From Enterobacter cloacae (GTDB lineage Bacteria > Pseudomonadota > Gammaproteobacteria > Enterobacterales > Enterobacteriaceae), in NCBI RefSeq assembly GCF_011078175.1, contig NZ_JAALCJ010000002.1:186001-250000 (forward strand): 64,000 nt of DNA, read 5' to 3'. Below are positions 40,911 to 50,420 of the stretch, piece by piece. Both the position numbers and the translations under genes were made by a program. The notes beneath the pieces are model-generated. The model ran no database searches, was not told the DNA's origin, and worked only from the letters and a program-made list of their open reading frames with translations. Numbering within the stretch: position 1 is the stretch's first letter; every line of letters begins with the position of its first letter.

Positions 40911-42194
40911 ATGGCTGATACAAAGGCAAAACTCACCCTAAATGGTGATGATGCTATTGAACTGGATGTGCTAAAAGGCACGCTCGGTCAGGATGTTATT
41001 GATATCCGTACGCTGGGTTCTAAAGGGGTATTCACCTTTGACCCTGGATTCACCTCCACCGCATCTTGCGAATCCAAAATCACCTACATTGACGGTGACG
41101 AAGGTATCCTGCTCCATCGCGGCTTCCCCATCGATCAGTTAGCCACCGAATCCAACTATCTGGAAGTGTGCTACATCCTGCTGAACGGCGAAAAACCGAC
41201 GCAGGCACAATACGATGAATTCAAAACCACCGTGACCCGTCACACCATGATCCACGAGCAGATCACCCGTCTGTTCCATGCGTTTCGTCGTGACTCTCAT
41301 CCGATGGCGGTCATGTGCGGGATTACCGGTGCGCTGGCGGCGTTCTACCACGATTCCCTGGACGTGAATAACCCACGCCACCGTGATATCGCGGCGTTCC
41401 GTCTGCTCTCCAAAATGCCGACCATGGCGGCGATGTGCTACAAATACTCTATCGGTCAGCCGTTTGTGTATCCACGCAACGACCTCTCCTACGCGGGTAA
41501 CTTCCTGCGCATGATGTTCTCCACGCCGTGCGAAGAGTACGAAGTGAATCCGGTGCTGGAACGCGCCATGGACCGTATTCTTATTCTGCACGCTGACCAC
41601 GAGCAGAACGCCTCAACCTCTACCGTCCGTACCGCAGGCTCTTCCGGCGCGAACCCGTTCGCCTGTATCGCCGCGGGTATTGCCTCCCTGTGGGGACCGG
41701 CGCACGGTGGCGCGAACGAAGCGGCACTGAAGATGCTGGAAGAGATCAGCTCCGTTGAGCACATTCCTGAGTTCGTGCGCCGCGCGAAAGACAAGAATGA
41801 CTCCTTCCGTCTGATGGGCTTTGGTCACCGTGTTTACAAAAACTACGACCCGCGCGCGACCGTTATGCGTGAGACCTGCCACGAAGTGTTGAAAGAGCTG
41901 GGCACCAAAGATGATCTGCTGGAAGTGGCGATGGAGCTGGAACACATCGCGCTGAACGACCCGTACTTCATTGAGAAGAAACTCTACCCGAACGTCGATT
42001 TCTACTCTGGCATTATTCTGAAAGCGATGGGTATTCCATCTTCCATGTTCACCGTGATCTTCGCCATGGCCCGTACCGTGGGCTGGATTGCGCACTGGAA
42101 CGAAATGCACAGCGAAGGCATGAAAATCGCGCGTCCTCGTCAGCTGTATACCGGCTACGAGCAGCGTGACTTTAAGTCTGACCTGAAGCGCTAA
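40911..42194 (+). CDS. gltA: GltA, citrate synthase (type II, hexameric)
   Basis: GltA condenses acetyl-CoA and oxaloacetate. The 427 aa equal E. coli. The catalytic residues are visible: H265 (WGPAHGG), H306 (GFGHRVYK) and D363 (NVDFYSG). C207, the NADH-site cysteine region (FSTPCEEY), is also conserved, consistent with NADH inhibition. It is divergent from sdhC and is followed by a tandemly repeated terminator block. Confidence 0.98.
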   Translation: MADTKAKLTLNGDDAIELDVLKGTLGQDVIDIRTLGSKGVFTFDPGFTSTASCESKITYIDGDEGILLHRGFPIDQLATESNYLEVCYILLNGEKPTQAQYDEFKTTVTRHTMIHEQITRLFHAFRRDSHPMAVMCGITGALAAFYHDSLDVNNPRHRDIAAFRLLSKMPTMAAMCYKYSIGQPFVYPRNDLSYAGNFLRMMFSTPCEEYEVNPVLERAMDRILILHADHEQNASTSTVRTAGSSGANPFACIAAGIASLWGPAHGGANEAALKMLEEISSVEHIPEFVRRAKDKNDSFRLMGFGHRVYKNYDPRATVMRETCHEVLKELGTKDDLLEVAMELEHIALNDPYFIEKKLYPNVDFYSGIILKAMGIPSSMFTVIFAMARTVGWIAHWNEMHSEGMKIARPRQLYTGYEQRDFKSDLKR

Positions 42195-42261
42195 AAGACG
42201 TTGGGTGCGGCCTGATGCCCTCACCCCGGCCCTCTCCCACAGGGAGAGGGGGGAAAACATT

Positions 42262-42295
42262 AAAAACGGCAACTTTCGTTGCCGTTTTGCTTTTA
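42262..42295. terminator. gltA terminator, first copy
   Basis: The stem AACGGCAAC/GTTGCCGTT with loop TTTC is flanked by A5 and TTTTGCTTTT, so it works for gltA and for convergent nei. Confidence 0.88.
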
Positions 42296-42355
42296 CCTTG
42301 TGCGGCCTGATGCCCTCACCCCGGCCCTCTCCCACAGGGAGAGGGGGAAAACATC

Positions 42356-42390
42356 AAAAACGGCAACTTTCGTTGCCGTTTTGCTTTTAC
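42356..42390. terminator. gltA/nei terminator, second copy
   Basis: The same stem, AACGGCAAC (42359-42367) / GTTGCCGTT (42372-42380), is repeated 94 bp downstream and lies 18 bp from the nei stop. Confidence 0.88.
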
Positions 42391-42407
42391 CTCCGCCACC
42401 CGGCTTT

Positions 42408-43199
42408 TTACGTCTGGCAGTGCGGGCACCAGTAAAAAGGTCTCGAAGAGAGCATAATCCTGTCGATAATCCCGCCACATCGCTCGCATTTTTTCCCCGC
42501 CCGATGAAACACCTTGAAGCGGAAGAGCGCTCCGTGATGCTTGTTTTCATCCACCACGCCGCGCGTGGTGTACGACAAGCGCGGAATGTCCAGCAGCGCG
42601 TGGGACAGCGCCTCCAGCTGTTCATCGCTCAGCTGCGACGCTTTGTGCTGCGGTGCCAGCCCTACTTCCCAAAGGATCTCCACCCGCAGGTAGTTGCCGA
42701 GACCAGCCAGAAAGGCCTGATCGAGCAGCAGACCGGAAAACTGCCGGTTACGAAATTTGGGTAATAGCAGACGGGCTTTCACCTCGCTCGCCGTCAGGCG
42801 CATGTCCAGCACGTCCGGCCCAATACGCTGTAAGAACGGGTGAGTAAGCAGTTGTTCGGGCGTTAACATTTCGATATCAGAGGCGCTGTAGAGCAGGATC
42901 GCCTTGTCCGCCGTTTGTAGCCGCACTCGCAGCACGCGGGTCGTTTGCGGCTGCTCGTCCGCCTCCACCACCCGCCAGACGCCGTAAAGCTGATTATGGC
43001 TGTATAACGTCAGGTTATGGGAAAAGTGGGTGAGTAACGCTTTGCCGCGCGTTTCAATGTGGGTCACCGTCTGCCCCACCAGCTGCGATTCAAACGGTTT
43101 CAGTTGAGGAAAAGCAAACCAGACGTGTGTCAGAGATTTGCCCTTTATCGCCGCCTCCAGGCTATCCGCCGCGCGGCGGATCTCCGGACCTTCTGGCAT
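42408..43199 (-). CDS. nei: Nei, endonuclease VIII
   Basis: Nei removes oxidised pyrimidines from DNA and nicks the abasic site by beta,delta-elimination. The 263 aa equal E. coli. The N-terminus [12 protein letters not shown] gives the catalytic P2 and E3 after Met removal. The C-terminal zinc finger is [29 protein letters not shown], with four Cys and the catalytic Arg. It lies 18 bp downstream of pxpA, on the same strand. Confidence 0.97.
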   Translation of the reverse strand: MPEGPEIRRAADSLEAAIKGKSLTHVWFAFPQLKPFESQLVGQTVTHIETRGKALLTHFSHNLTLYSHNQLYGVWRVVEADEQPQTTRVLRVRLQTADKAILLYSASDIEMLTPEQLLTHPFLQRIGPDVLDMRLTASEVKARLLLPKFRNRQFSGLLLDQAFLAGLGNYLRVEILWEVGLAPQHKASQLSDEQLEALSHALLDIPRLSYTTRGVVDENKHHGALFRFKVFHRAGKKCERCGGIIDRIMLSSRPFYWCPHCQT

Positions 43200-43217
43200 G
43201 TTATTGTCCTTTCATGA

Positions 43218-43958
43218 TTATTCTGCGCTGACAAGTATGCCCTCGTCCGAAAACGCCGCCCTCAGGCGTCGCGCAAACTGGAGCGCATGCTCGCCGTCGC
43301 CGTGTAAGCACACCGTATCAGCCTTAACGATTGCGGATGTTCCATCTACGGCGGTCACCCGCCCGGCGCGCACCATTTCCAGTGTCTGCGACAGCGCTTT
43401 ACCTTCGTCAGCAATCAGCGCGCCGGCCTGCGTACGCGGCACCAGAGAGCCATCCGGCTGATATCCCCTGTCGGCAAAAACTTCCTGTCGGGTGGTCAGC
43501 CCCAGCCGTTCTCCGGCTCGAATAAGCTCGCTACCCGCCAGGCCCACCAGAATCAGACGCGGATTGCAGTCCCGCACCGCGCGGGCAATGGCCTCCGCCA
43601 GCGCCGGATCTTTCGCCGCCTGGTTATAAAGCATGCCGTGCGGCTTGACGTGGCGCAGCACGCCCTTCTCGGCGCGCACTATCGCCTCCATGGCGCCGAT
43701 CTGATAGAGCACCTGAGCGTAGACCGTCTCCGGCGGGAGATCCATCGCCGTGCGGCCAAAGTTCTCCCGGTCGGGAAAGCTGGGGTGAGCGCCAATCGCC
43801 ACGCCGTTTTTCATGGCATTGCGCACGCTTTCCAGCATGGTCTGCGCATCACCAGCGTGAAAGCCGCAGGCGATGTTGACCGAGGTGACCAGCGTCATCA
43901 GCGCCGCATCGGCGCTGCTGCCCTCCCCCAGATCGGCGTTTAAATCAATCTTTACCAT
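43218..43958 (-). CDS. pxpA: PxpA, 5-oxoprolinase subunit A (LamB/YcsF family)
   Basis: PxpA with PxpBC hydrolyses 5-oxoproline (pyroglutamate) to glutamate with ATP. The 246 residues start [13 protein letters not shown], with the conserved Asp/His blocks [15 protein letters not shown] (here [11 protein letters not shown]), [14 protein letters not shown] and KPHGMLYN. The ATG at 43958 is preceded by GGAGG at good spacing and overlaps pxpC by 14 bp. E. coli PxpA is 244 aa. Confidence 0.95.
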   Translation of the reverse strand: MVKIDLNADLGEGSSADAALMTLVTSVNIACGFHAGDAQTMLESVRNAMKNGVAIGAHPSFPDRENFGRTAMDLPPETVYAQVLYQIGAMEAIVRAEKGVLRHVKPHGMLYNQAAKDPALAEAIARAVRDCNPRLILVGLAGSELIRAGERLGLTTRQEVFADRGYQPDGSLVPRTQAGALIADEGKALSQTLEMVRAGRVTAVDGTSAIVKADTVCLHGDGEHALQFARRLRAAFSDEGILVSAE

Positions 43959-44877
43959 CGAGCCTCCACGCCAGCTGTTCAAGATAACGCTGCTGATCCT
44001 GCCGGGCTTTCAGCGCTTCCTCGAGCGAACACTGCACAAAATGAATCGGCTGACCCAGAGGAATTTGCGCCAGATGGTAGCGATCCGCTTCGATAATGCA
44101 GGCAATACGCGGATATCCCCCCGTGGTTTGTGCGTCGTTCATCAGTACGATGGGCTGTCCGTTGCCCGGCACCTGAATCACCCCCGGCAACAGACCATGG
44201 GAAAGCAGCTCCCGGTGAGTCGTGCGGGTCAGCGGCTGGCCCTGAAGCCGGTAACCCATGCGGTTACTCTGCGGGCTGATCTTCCACGGCGAGCGCCAGA
44301 AAGACTCTTTTGAGGCTTCATCAAACTCCTGGTATTCCGGCCCCGGTAGGGCGCGGATCACGTTCCCCCACAGCAGCTGCTTTACGCCCTGCGTGGTGGT
44401 GAAATGGCGCGCTGAGGGCTTAATCGCCAGACGATCGCCGTCGCGCAGCAGCCGTCCCTCATGGCCGCCCACTCCCGCTTTCTGGTCGGTGCTGGACGAT
44501 CCCAACACCTCCGGCACGTCAATCCCCCCCGCCACCGCAAGATAGCTGCGCACCCCGTGCAGAGGCCGCTTGAGCGTGAGACGTTGTCCGGCCTTCGCCC
44601 GAAGGCGCCAGCCGGTCCACACCGCTTTGCCGTCCAGCGTCGCGTCACAGCCCGCGCCGGTTAAGGCAAACCAGGACTCCTGACCAAACTCAATCACGCA
44701 CTGACCCAGCGTAATTTCTAACGCTGCCGTACTGCCTGCGTTGCCTACCAGCAGGTTGGCAATCTCCAGCGAAGGTCGATCAAGCGCGCCGCAATAGCTC
44801 ACGCCCGACTGACGCAGCCCAAAACGCCCGGCATCCTGCACCGAGGTGTAAAGCCCTGCGCGAATAAGCGTTAACAT
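43945..44877 (-). CDS. pxpC: PxpC, 5-oxoprolinase subunit C
   Basis: PxpC is the larger carboxyltransferase-like subunit of the prokaryotic 5-oxoprolinase. The 310-residue protein has the family start [27 protein letters not shown] and the C-terminal [16 protein letters not shown]. It belongs to the allophanate-hydrolase subunit 2 (KipA) fold. It overlaps pxpB by seven bases and pxpA by 14, consistent with stoichiometric synthesis. Confidence 0.95.
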   Translation of the reverse strand: MLTLIRAGLYTSVQDAGRFGLRQSGVSYCGALDRPSLEIANLLVGNAGSTAALEITLGQCVIEFGQESWFALTGAGCDATLDGKAVWTGWRLRAKAGQRLTLKRPLHGVRSYLAVAGGIDVPEVLGSSSTDQKAGVGGHEGRLLRDGDRLAIKPSARHFTTTQGVKQLLWGNVIRALPGPEYQEFDEASKESFWRSPWKISPQSNRMGYRLQGQPLTRTTHRELLSHGLLPGVIQVPGNGQPIVLMNDAQTTGGYPRIACIIEADRYHLAQIPLGQPIHFVQCSLEEALKARQDQQRYLEQLAWRLDGKD

Positions 44878-45527
44878 ATCCCCTCCTTCTGCGGGATAAA
44901 GCGCAGGGTATCCCCCGGACGCAGGAGTATTGGCGCATCCTGGCCTGGTTCAAATAACGGCGTGGACGTGTGGCCGATCAGCTGCCAGCCTCCCGGTGAG
45001 GCGAGCGGATAAATTCCCGTTTGCTCGCCACCAATCGCCACGCTGCCCGCCGGTACGCTCAGGCGCGGCTCAGCCCGACGCGGCGTATGCAGCTGGGGCG
45101 ATAACCCGCCCAGATAGGGGAAACCCGGCTGAAATCCCAAAAACCAGACAACATAGTCGACAGAGCTATGCAGCTCCACAACCTGCTTCTCCGTTAATCC
45201 ACAGTGTTCGGCCACCACGCCAAGGTCGGGGCCTCCCGTACCGCCATAGACAACCGGGATCTCAATCGCCCGCGATTCCGGCTCCAGCGCCTCGCTCTCC
45301 TCCCACCAGCGTTGCAGACGCTCAATGGCATCCAGCGCCCCGGTGTGCGGATCGCGCAGCACCACGGTGATATTATTCATACCCGGAATAGCTTCAACCA
45401 CGCCGGGTAGCTCGGGCAGTCGCTGAGCCAGGCGCCAGATACGCTTTTGCGTGGCAAGCGTCACCGGTGGCTCAAGCTCCAGAACCACTGCGGTTTCGCC
45501 CAGAAGATAACAACGCGCTCGCTGCAC
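44871..45527 (-). CDS. pxpB: PxpB, 5-oxoprolinase subunit B
   Basis: PxpB is the allophanate-hydrolase subunit 1 (KipI) type partner of PxpC. The 218 residues contain [13 protein letters not shown] near 130 and [21 protein letters not shown] near 167, both family signatures. It lies 14 bp after ybgI. Confidence 0.95.
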   Translation of the reverse strand: MQRARCYLLGETAVVLELEPPVTLATQKRIWRLAQRLPELPGVVEAIPGMNNITVVLRDPHTGALDAIERLQRWWEESEALEPESRAIEIPVVYGGTGGPDLGVVAEHCGLTEKQVVELHSSVDYVVWFLGFQPGFPYLGGLSPQLHTPRRAEPRLSVPAGSVAIGGEQTGIYPLASPGGWQLIGHTSTPLFEPGQDAPILLRPGDTLRFIPQKEGIC

Positions 45528-45541
45528 TTAACTACCTCTCA

Positions 45542-46285
45542 TCAGGCCGGATTAGGGATATCAATAAACGTCACATCCAGATCGGTATTTTCCGTCAGCC
45601 ACTCGCTGAGGGCGCGGATGCCGCCACGCTCGGTGGCATGATGGCCTGCCGCGTAAAAATGCAGACCTTGTTCACGCGCGGAATGAATGGTCTGCTCGGA
45701 GACTTCGCCGGTAATGAACGCATCGACACCGAAGCGTGCCGCACTGTCAATAAAGCCCTGGCCGCCGCCGGTGCACCATGCCACGCGCTTCACGGTATCC
45801 GGCCCGGTGTCGCCGCACCAAAGCGGGCGACGCCCCAGCCGCGCTTCGATCCACGAAGCCAGCTCCAGGCCCGGAACCGGCATCGACAGCTCGCCCCACG
45901 GCACCAGAGGTTCAATTTCCCCCATCACGGTAATTCCCAACAGCTGCGCAAGCTGGACGTTGTTCCCCAGTTCAGGATGCGCGTCGAGCGGCAGGTGATA
46001 CCCGTACAGGTTGATGTCATTCGCCAGCAGCGTTTTGAGCCGGTTGCGCTTCATGCCGCGAATAATCGGTGATTCGTTTTTCCAGAAATAACCGTGGTGG
46101 ACAATCACCGCATCGGCTTCCTGACGCACCGCCTCATCCAGCAGTGCCTGGCTTGCCGTCACGCCGGTGATGATTTTTTGCACCGTGTCGCGTCCCTCCA
46201 CCTGCAAGCCATTCGGGCCGTAGTCGCTAAACGAAGCCGTGTTGAGTTTTTCGTTAATCAGGCGTTCCAGTTCACTGTTTTTCAT
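45542..46285 (-). CDS. ybgI: YbgI, NIF3-family dinuclear metal protein
   Basis: This member of the NIF3 (GTP cyclohydrolase I type 2) family forms a toroidal hexamer with a two-metal site. With the start MKNSELERLINE it has 247 aa, as in E. coli. Metal ligands lie in VIVHHGYFW and AAGHHATERGG. In E. coli its loss affects radiation or oxidative stress in reports, but the reaction is not established. It is ten bases after phrB and 14 before pxpB. Confidence 0.95.
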   Translation of the reverse strand: MKNSELERLINEKLNTASFSDYGPNGLQVEGRDTVQKIITGVTASQALLDEAVRQEADAVIVHHGYFWKNESPIIRGMKRNRLKTLLANDINLYGYHLPLDAHPELGNNVQLAQLLGITVMGEIEPLVPWGELSMPVPGLELASWIEARLGRRPLWCGDTGPDTVKRVAWCTGGGQGFIDSAARFGVDAFITGEVSEQTIHSAREQGLHFYAAGHHATERGGIRALSEWLTENTDLDVTFIDIPNPA

Positions 46286-46295
46286 CATCATTCTC

Positions 46296-47708
46296 TCAAA
46301 CTTTTCGGGCGGCTTCGTACGCCGCCAGCGTGGCGACGCGCGCCTGTTTATGGTCGACAATGGGACGGGGATAGTTCAGGGTAACACGCTGTTTATCCGC
46401 CCATACCCAGGGTTCATGAATGGCTTTGGCGGGGACATCCTTAAGCTCAGGCAGCCAGCGACGGATAAATTCGCCGTCGGCGTCAAATCGTTGTCCCTGC
46501 GTGGTCGGATTGAAGATCCGAAAATAGGGAGCCGCATCCGTTCCGGTTGAGGCCGCCCACTGCCAGCCGCCGTTATTCGCCGCCAGATCGCCATCGATCA
46601 GCTGAGACATAAAATAACGCTCTCCGGTTCGCCAGTCGATAAGCAGATCCTTCACCAGGAAGCTGGCGGTAATCATACGCAGACGGTTATGCATCCACCC
46701 GGTTTCATTGAGCTGCCGCATAGCCGCATCAACAATCGGGAAGCCGGTGAGCCCACGCTGCCATGCCTTAAACAGCGTCTCATTCGACTGCCACTGTACG
46801 TGTTCGGTCCAACGAATAAAGGGCCGATGTTTACACAAATCAGGATGATACGTCATCAGATGGCGATAGAACTCACGCCAGATCAGTTCGTTCAACCACA
46901 CTGCGCCTGCCCCCCCGTCTAACGCCTGAGTCTGTTCCGCCAGCAGGCGATGTAAACACTGGCGCGGAGAGAGCGCGCCCAGCGCCAGACAGCCCGACAG
47001 GCGGCTGGTGCCTTCAATCGCCGGGAAATCCCGACGCGCCTCGTACTCCGTCGCCCCCTGCGCGCAGAACTGACGCAACCGGGCGATAGCCGCTTTCTCG
47101 CTGGCGGGGAATACGGTTTCATCGAACGACTGCTGGGGGTAATTCAGTGTAATTTCAGGCAGATCCGTTGTCGTTTCCCCTCTCACGGCCGGGGCGGTAA
47201 CACACTCGGGTAGCCCCTCTTTCAGGCGCTTGATAAACGCATTTTTAAACGGCGTGAAAACTTTATACATTTCGTGACTGCCGGTCATCACGCTGCCCGG
47301 TGCGAGCATCACGCTGTCATCAAAGCCTTCACAGACCACGCCCGCAAGGGTTTTCTCCAGCTGACGATCACGCTGCTGCTCGTTGAATTCATACTGATAG
47401 TTGTAATAAAGATGCGTGACCGCGTGCTGCTGGCAGATTTCCTGCACCATCTCAAGCTGTGCCGCAAAATCCTTCACCTCTTTATAGATAAGCGGGATGC
47501 CTTTTTCGGCCAGTGAATGTTGCAGGTCATTCAGATACGCGCTGAGCAATGCCGCTTGCCGGGGCGCCATGTCGTGCTGCCGCCACTGTTCAGGCGTGGC
47601 GATAAACAGGGCCAGCACATTCGCGTCTTTAGCGCGGCAGGCCGCCGCGAGAGCGAAGTTGTCGTGAATGCGTAAATCCGCGCGAAACCAAACCAGATGG
47701 GTGGGCAT
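46296..47708 (-). CDS. phrB: PhrB, deoxyribodipyrimidine photolyase
   Basis: PhrB repairs cyclobutane pyrimidine dimers using blue light, FADH- and a methenyltetrahydrofolate antenna. The 470 residues (E. coli 472) start with the antenna domain MPTHLVWFRADLRIHDN. The FAD domain carries TGFPIVDAAMRQLNETGWMHNR near 335 and the tryptophans needed for photoreduction. It appears to head phrB-ybgI-pxpBCA-nei. E. coli places ybgA upstream and dtpD after it; both are missing here. Confidence 0.97.
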   Translation of the reverse strand: MPTHLVWFRADLRIHDNFALAAACRAKDANVLALFIATPEQWRQHDMAPRQAALLSAYLNDLQHSLAEKGIPLIYKEVKDFAAQLEMVQEICQQHAVTHLYYNYQYEFNEQQRDRQLEKTLAGVVCEGFDDSVMLAPGSVMTGSHEMYKVFTPFKNAFIKRLKEGLPECVTAPAVRGETTTDLPEITLNYPQQSFDETVFPASEKAAIARLRQFCAQGATEYEARRDFPAIEGTSRLSGCLALGALSPRQCLHRLLAEQTQALDGGAGAVWLNELIWREFYRHLMTYHPDLCKHRPFIRWTEHVQWQSNETLFKAWQRGLTGFPIVDAAMRQLNETGWMHNRLRMITASFLVKDLLIDWRTGERYFMSQLIDGDLAANNGGWQWAASTGTDAAPYFRIFNPTTQGQRFDADGEFIRRWLPELKDVPAKAIHEPWVWADKQRVTLNYPRPIVDHKQARVATLAAYEAARKV

Positions 47709-47813
47709 AAAACTCCTGGCAATTGTCCATTATGTCCGTAAGGGCATGCCGTAAAAGGAAAAAGGCACGCATTGAACTACTTTGCCATGAAGTGTAGACG
47801 GGATGAAATAAAA

Positions 47814-47834
47814 AAGGCCGCCCGAGGCGGCCTT
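47814..47834 (-). terminator. Terminator after the small peptide gene
   Basis: The stem GGCCGCC-CGA-GGCGGCC, extended by AA/TT, is followed on the minus strand by TTTTTTATT. It ends five bases from the stop of the peptide gene. Confidence 0.85.
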
Positions 47835-47838
47835 AACG

Positions 47839-47946
47839 CTACTTGTCCTGCGCTATCGGGGTAAAGGCAATAAACACAGCCGGTTTATCACTCTTTACAA
47901 CCAGTACGCTGGCGATAATGAACGCAATGCATAAATAGCGTTTCAC
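47839..47946 (-). CDS. Small hydrophobic peptide of unknown function, 35 aa
   Basis: I do not recognise this gene. A GTG start at 47946 gives 35 residues: basic start (VKRYL), a membrane-length hydrophobic run (IAFIIASVLVV), then KSDKPAVFIAFTPIAQDK. AGGGA lies about seven bases before GTG. A 9-codon reading frame (MERLAAGTA, 47975-47946) ends in TAG sharing one base with GTG, suggesting coupled translation. An in-frame ATG at 48006 would give 55 residues, with a weaker ribosome site. Own terminators on both sides make a separate transcript plausible. The size and the AVFxAF ending loosely recall Hok-type toxins, but the middle Cys motif of Hok is missing. Confidence 0.4.
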   Translation of the reverse strand: MKRYLCIAFIIASVLVVKSDKPAVFIAFTPIAQDK

Positions 47947-48063
47947 TATGCGGTCCCTGCTGCTAACCGCTCCATCTGTTACCACCGGTGATAAATCGGT
48001 GGACATAGGCCAGGGTAGGGGCTGCAAGATTACCCGACGGACTGCGAATCCCGAGGGACAAAA

Positions 48064-48100
48064 AAACCGCCACATTGCTGTAGGCGGTTTTTTTATGGCT
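48064..48100. terminator. Terminator of ybfA, bidirectional form
   Basis: The stem AAAAAAACCGCC/GGCGGTTTTTTT with an 11-base loop lies about 18 bp past the ybfA stop. It separates ybfA from the small peptide gene. Confidence 0.88.
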
Positions 48101-48116
48101 ACGATGTCATACCGTA

Positions 48117-48323
48117 TCAGTAGAAATCGCAGGTCGCTTTCTCGGCCTGATCCATCCACACCGGCTTCTCGCTGGTTTTCGCCCAGACGCGGTGCAGGTA
48201 GCTGTAAAAACGCGCGCGATCTTTCCAGAACAGCATCACCGGCAGGGCCAGCACGCCAGCCACTACGGCGAAAGTGCGACGCATGAAAATGATATGAGCC
48301 GGAAACTCTTTATAAAGATCCAT
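48117..48323 (-). CDS. ybfA: YbfA, conserved small protein
   Basis: This 68-residue protein is close to E. coli YbfA in sequence and length. It has a hydrophobic segment at about 16-32 ([19 protein letters not shown]) and a basic, aromatic C-terminal half ([14 protein letters not shown]). Function is unknown; a single-helix membrane protein is likely. It is divergent from kdpFABC, as in E. coli. Confidence 0.92.
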   Translation of the reverse strand: MDLYKEFPAHIIFMRRTFAVVAGVLALPVMLFWKDRARFYSYLHRVWAKTSEKPVWMDQAEKATCDFY

Positions 48324-48633
48324 ATTTTTCTCCCCTGTAGTTGGCCGGAAACCGTCTCCGGAAAATGTGAAATCTGTGACCTGGTTAAAATAATACCGCT
48401 TTGTTTGTAATTTTACTACTCATCCGACCACTTATTTACATCCATTTCGTGAATATTTACATTCACGCCTGTAATTAAGTTACAAAAAAGTTAACAGTTT
48501 ACTTAACATTAGTTAAATTGTGGTCTTTCCCTTTTTTATACTTTTTTTACACCTGCCCTTCTGATTTTTGCGAAATCTTTGCGCGATAAATCCTACCGTT
48601 TGTACAACAACAAAAGTCACCCGGAGGTGAAGT
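48324..48633 (+). promoter_or_regulatory. ybfA/kdpF intergenic region with KdpE site
   Basis: The T-rich stretch CTTTTTTATACTTTTTTTAC (48531-48550), running into ACACC, matches the KdpE binding site of the E. coli kdp promoter in sequence and place, about 80-100 bp before kdpF. A -35-like TTGCGA (48568-48573) follows, with a weak -10 (TCCTAC, 48591-48596). The left part is A/T-rich with TTAAC/GTTAA repeats and no gene. Confidence 0.7.
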
Positions 48634-48723
48634 GTGAGTGCAGGTCTGATTGCCGGCATTGTGCTGGTGTTCCTGTTATTGGGTTATCTGATTTATGCCC
48701 TGATTAATGCGGAGGCATTCTGA
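48634..48723 (+). CDS. kdpF: KdpF, small subunit of the Kdp potassium pump
   Basis: This 29-residue peptide has one transmembrane helix (GTG start, [20 protein letters not shown] then YALINAEAF). KdpF stabilises the KdpFABC complex. Length and sequence fit E. coli KdpF. GGAGG precedes the start, and its TGA shares one base with the kdpA ATG. Confidence 0.95.
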   Translation: MSAGLIAGIVLVFLLLGYLIYALINAEAF

Positions 48724-50402
48724 TGGCTGCTCAGGCGTTTTTGCTCATTGCCAGCTTTTTACTGGTGCTGTTTGTGCTCGCCAGGCCGCTGGGAACAGCG
48801 CTGGCGCGGCTGATTAACAACGTGCCATTGCCGGGCACGAGAAACATTGAAAACGTGCTCTGGCGCATTTCAGGCATAAGCGACCGGGAAATGAACTGGC
48901 GCCAATACCTGATGGCGATACTGCTTCTGAATATCGTGGGGCTTATTGCCCTCTTTACGCTGCTCATTCTCCAGGGCAGTCTGCCGTTGAACCCGCAGCA
49001 GTTACCGGGGTTATCCTGGCATCTGGCGCTGAACACGGCGGTCAGCTTTGTCACCAACACCAACTGGCAGTCTTACGCCGGTGAAACCACGCTCAGCTAC
49101 TTCAGCCAGATGGCCGGGTTAACTGTGCAAAACTTTCTTTCTGCGGCCAGCGGTATCGCGGTGATCTTCGCCCTGACGCGCGCGTTTGCCCGTCAGAATG
49201 TCAGCACCCTCGGCAACGCCTGGGTTGATGTCACGCGCATCACCCTTTGGATCCTGGTGCCTGTTGCGCTGATGATTGCCCTGTTCTTTATACAGCAAGG
49301 CACCCTGCAAAACCTGCTGCCTTATACTCCTTACACCTCGCTTGAAGGGGCCAGGGAACTGCTGCCAATGGGGCCGGTGGCGTCGCAGGAAGCGATTAAG
49401 ATGCTGGGTACCAACGGCGGCGGCTTCTTCAACGCCAACTCATCGCATCCGTTTGAAAACCCTACGGCATTAACCAATTTTGTACAGATGCTGGCGATCT
49501 TCCTGATCCCCGCAGCGCTCTGCTTCGCCTTTGGCAATGTTGTTAACGATCGCCGCCAGGGACGTACGCTGCTGTGGGCAATGTCTCTGATCTTCGTGGT
49601 CTGCGTAGCACTGGTGATGTGGGCCGAATGGAGCGGCAACAGTCACTTCATGCAGCTGGGGGCTAACAGCAATATCAACCTGGAAGGCAAAGAGAGCCGC
49701 TTCGGCATTCTTGCCAGCAGCCTCTATGCGGTGGTCACCACGGCGGCCTCCTGCGGGGCGGTGAACGCCATGCACGACTCTTTCACCGCGCTCGGCGGCA
49801 TGATCCCGATGTGGCTGATGCAGATTGGCGAGGTGGTCTTCGGTGGGGTCGGGTCGGGGCTGTACGGCATGCTGTTGTTCGTTCTGCTCGCCGTGTTTAT
49901 CGCCGGGCTAATGATTGGCCGCACGCCGGAGTATCTCGGCAAAAAAATCGACGTCCGCGAAATGAAATTAACCGCGCTGGCAATTCTGGTCACTCCCACC
50001 CTTGTGCTGCTCGGTACCGCGCTGGCGCTGATGACCGATGCCGGGCGCAGCGGCCTCTTTAACCCGGGCATACACGGCTTTAGCGAAGTGCTTTACGCCG
50101 TTTCGTCTGCCGCCAACAACAACGGCAGCGCCTTTGCAGGATTAAGCGCTAATTCGCCGTTCTGGAACTGTCTGCTGGCGTTCTGCATGTTCATCGGGCG
50201 TTTCGGCGTGATTATTCCCGTCATGGCGATCGCTGGAACACTGGTGAATAAGAAGATCCAGCCGACCACCACCGGTACGCTACCGACTCACGGCGCGCTG
50301 TTCGTCGGCCTGCTGATTGGCACCGTTCTGCTGGTAGGTGCCCTGACCTTTATCCCCGCCCTCGCGTTAGGCCCGGTTGCGGAATATCTCTCTTTACGCT
50401 GA
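48723..50402 (+). CDS. kdpA: KdpA, potassium-translocating subunit
   Basis: KdpA belongs to the superfamily of K+ transporters and holds the selectivity filter for high-affinity K+ uptake. The 559 residues (E. coli 557) have about ten helices. Four filter-like loops are visible, for example [35 protein letters not shown] and [13 protein letters not shown]. Confidence 0.98.
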   Translation: MAAQAFLLIASFLLVLFVLARPLGTALARLINNVPLPGTRNIENVLWRISGISDREMNWRQYLMAILLLNIVGLIALFTLLILQGSLPLNPQQLPGLSWHLALNTAVSFVTNTNWQSYAGETTLSYFSQMAGLTVQNFLSAASGIAVIFALTRAFARQNVSTLGNAWVDVTRITLWILVPVALMIALFFIQQGTLQNLLPYTPYTSLEGARELLPMGPVASQEAIKMLGTNGGGFFNANSSHPFENPTALTNFVQMLAIFLIPAALCFAFGNVVNDRRQGRTLLWAMSLIFVVCVALVMWAEWSGNSHFMQLGANSNINLEGKESRFGILASSLYAVVTTAASCGAVNAMHDSFTALGGMIPMWLMQIGEVVFGGVGSGLYGMLLFVLLAVFIAGLMIGRTPEYLGKKIDVREMKLTALAILVTPTLVLLGTALALMTDAGRSGLFNPGIHGFSEVLYAVSSAANNNGSAFAGLSANSPFWNCLLAFCMFIGRFGVIIPVMAIAGTLVNKKIQPTTTGTLPTHGALFVGLLIGTVLLVGALTFIPALALGPVAEYLSLR

Positions 50403-50420
50403 TTTTGCGGAGAATTTGTC

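Larger units (their letters stand above)
42205..42393. repeat. Tandem composite repeat behind gltA (two units, 95 and 94 bp)
   Basis: Units 42205-42299 and 42300-42393 are identical except for one G and a T/C change near the middle, plus the last base. Each contains CCCTCACCCCGG, the palindrome CCCTCTCCC-ACA-GGGAGAGGG, the linker AAAACAT and a terminator hairpin. The same composite unit, inverted and diverged in its loops, lies between potE and pgm at 60615-60700. Confidence 0.85.

Noticed and set aside
42205..42393. The tandem units as integron attC sites or phage attachment sites
   Set aside because: No integrase, no core sites and no flanking cassette or prophage gene; each unit contains an intrinsic terminator and fits an interspersed repeat.
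47839..47946. Firm assignment of the small peptide as a Hok toxin
   Set aside because: Resemblance is limited to size, one helix and a short AVFxAF-like end; the Hok Cys motif and Sok-like antisense features were not identified.
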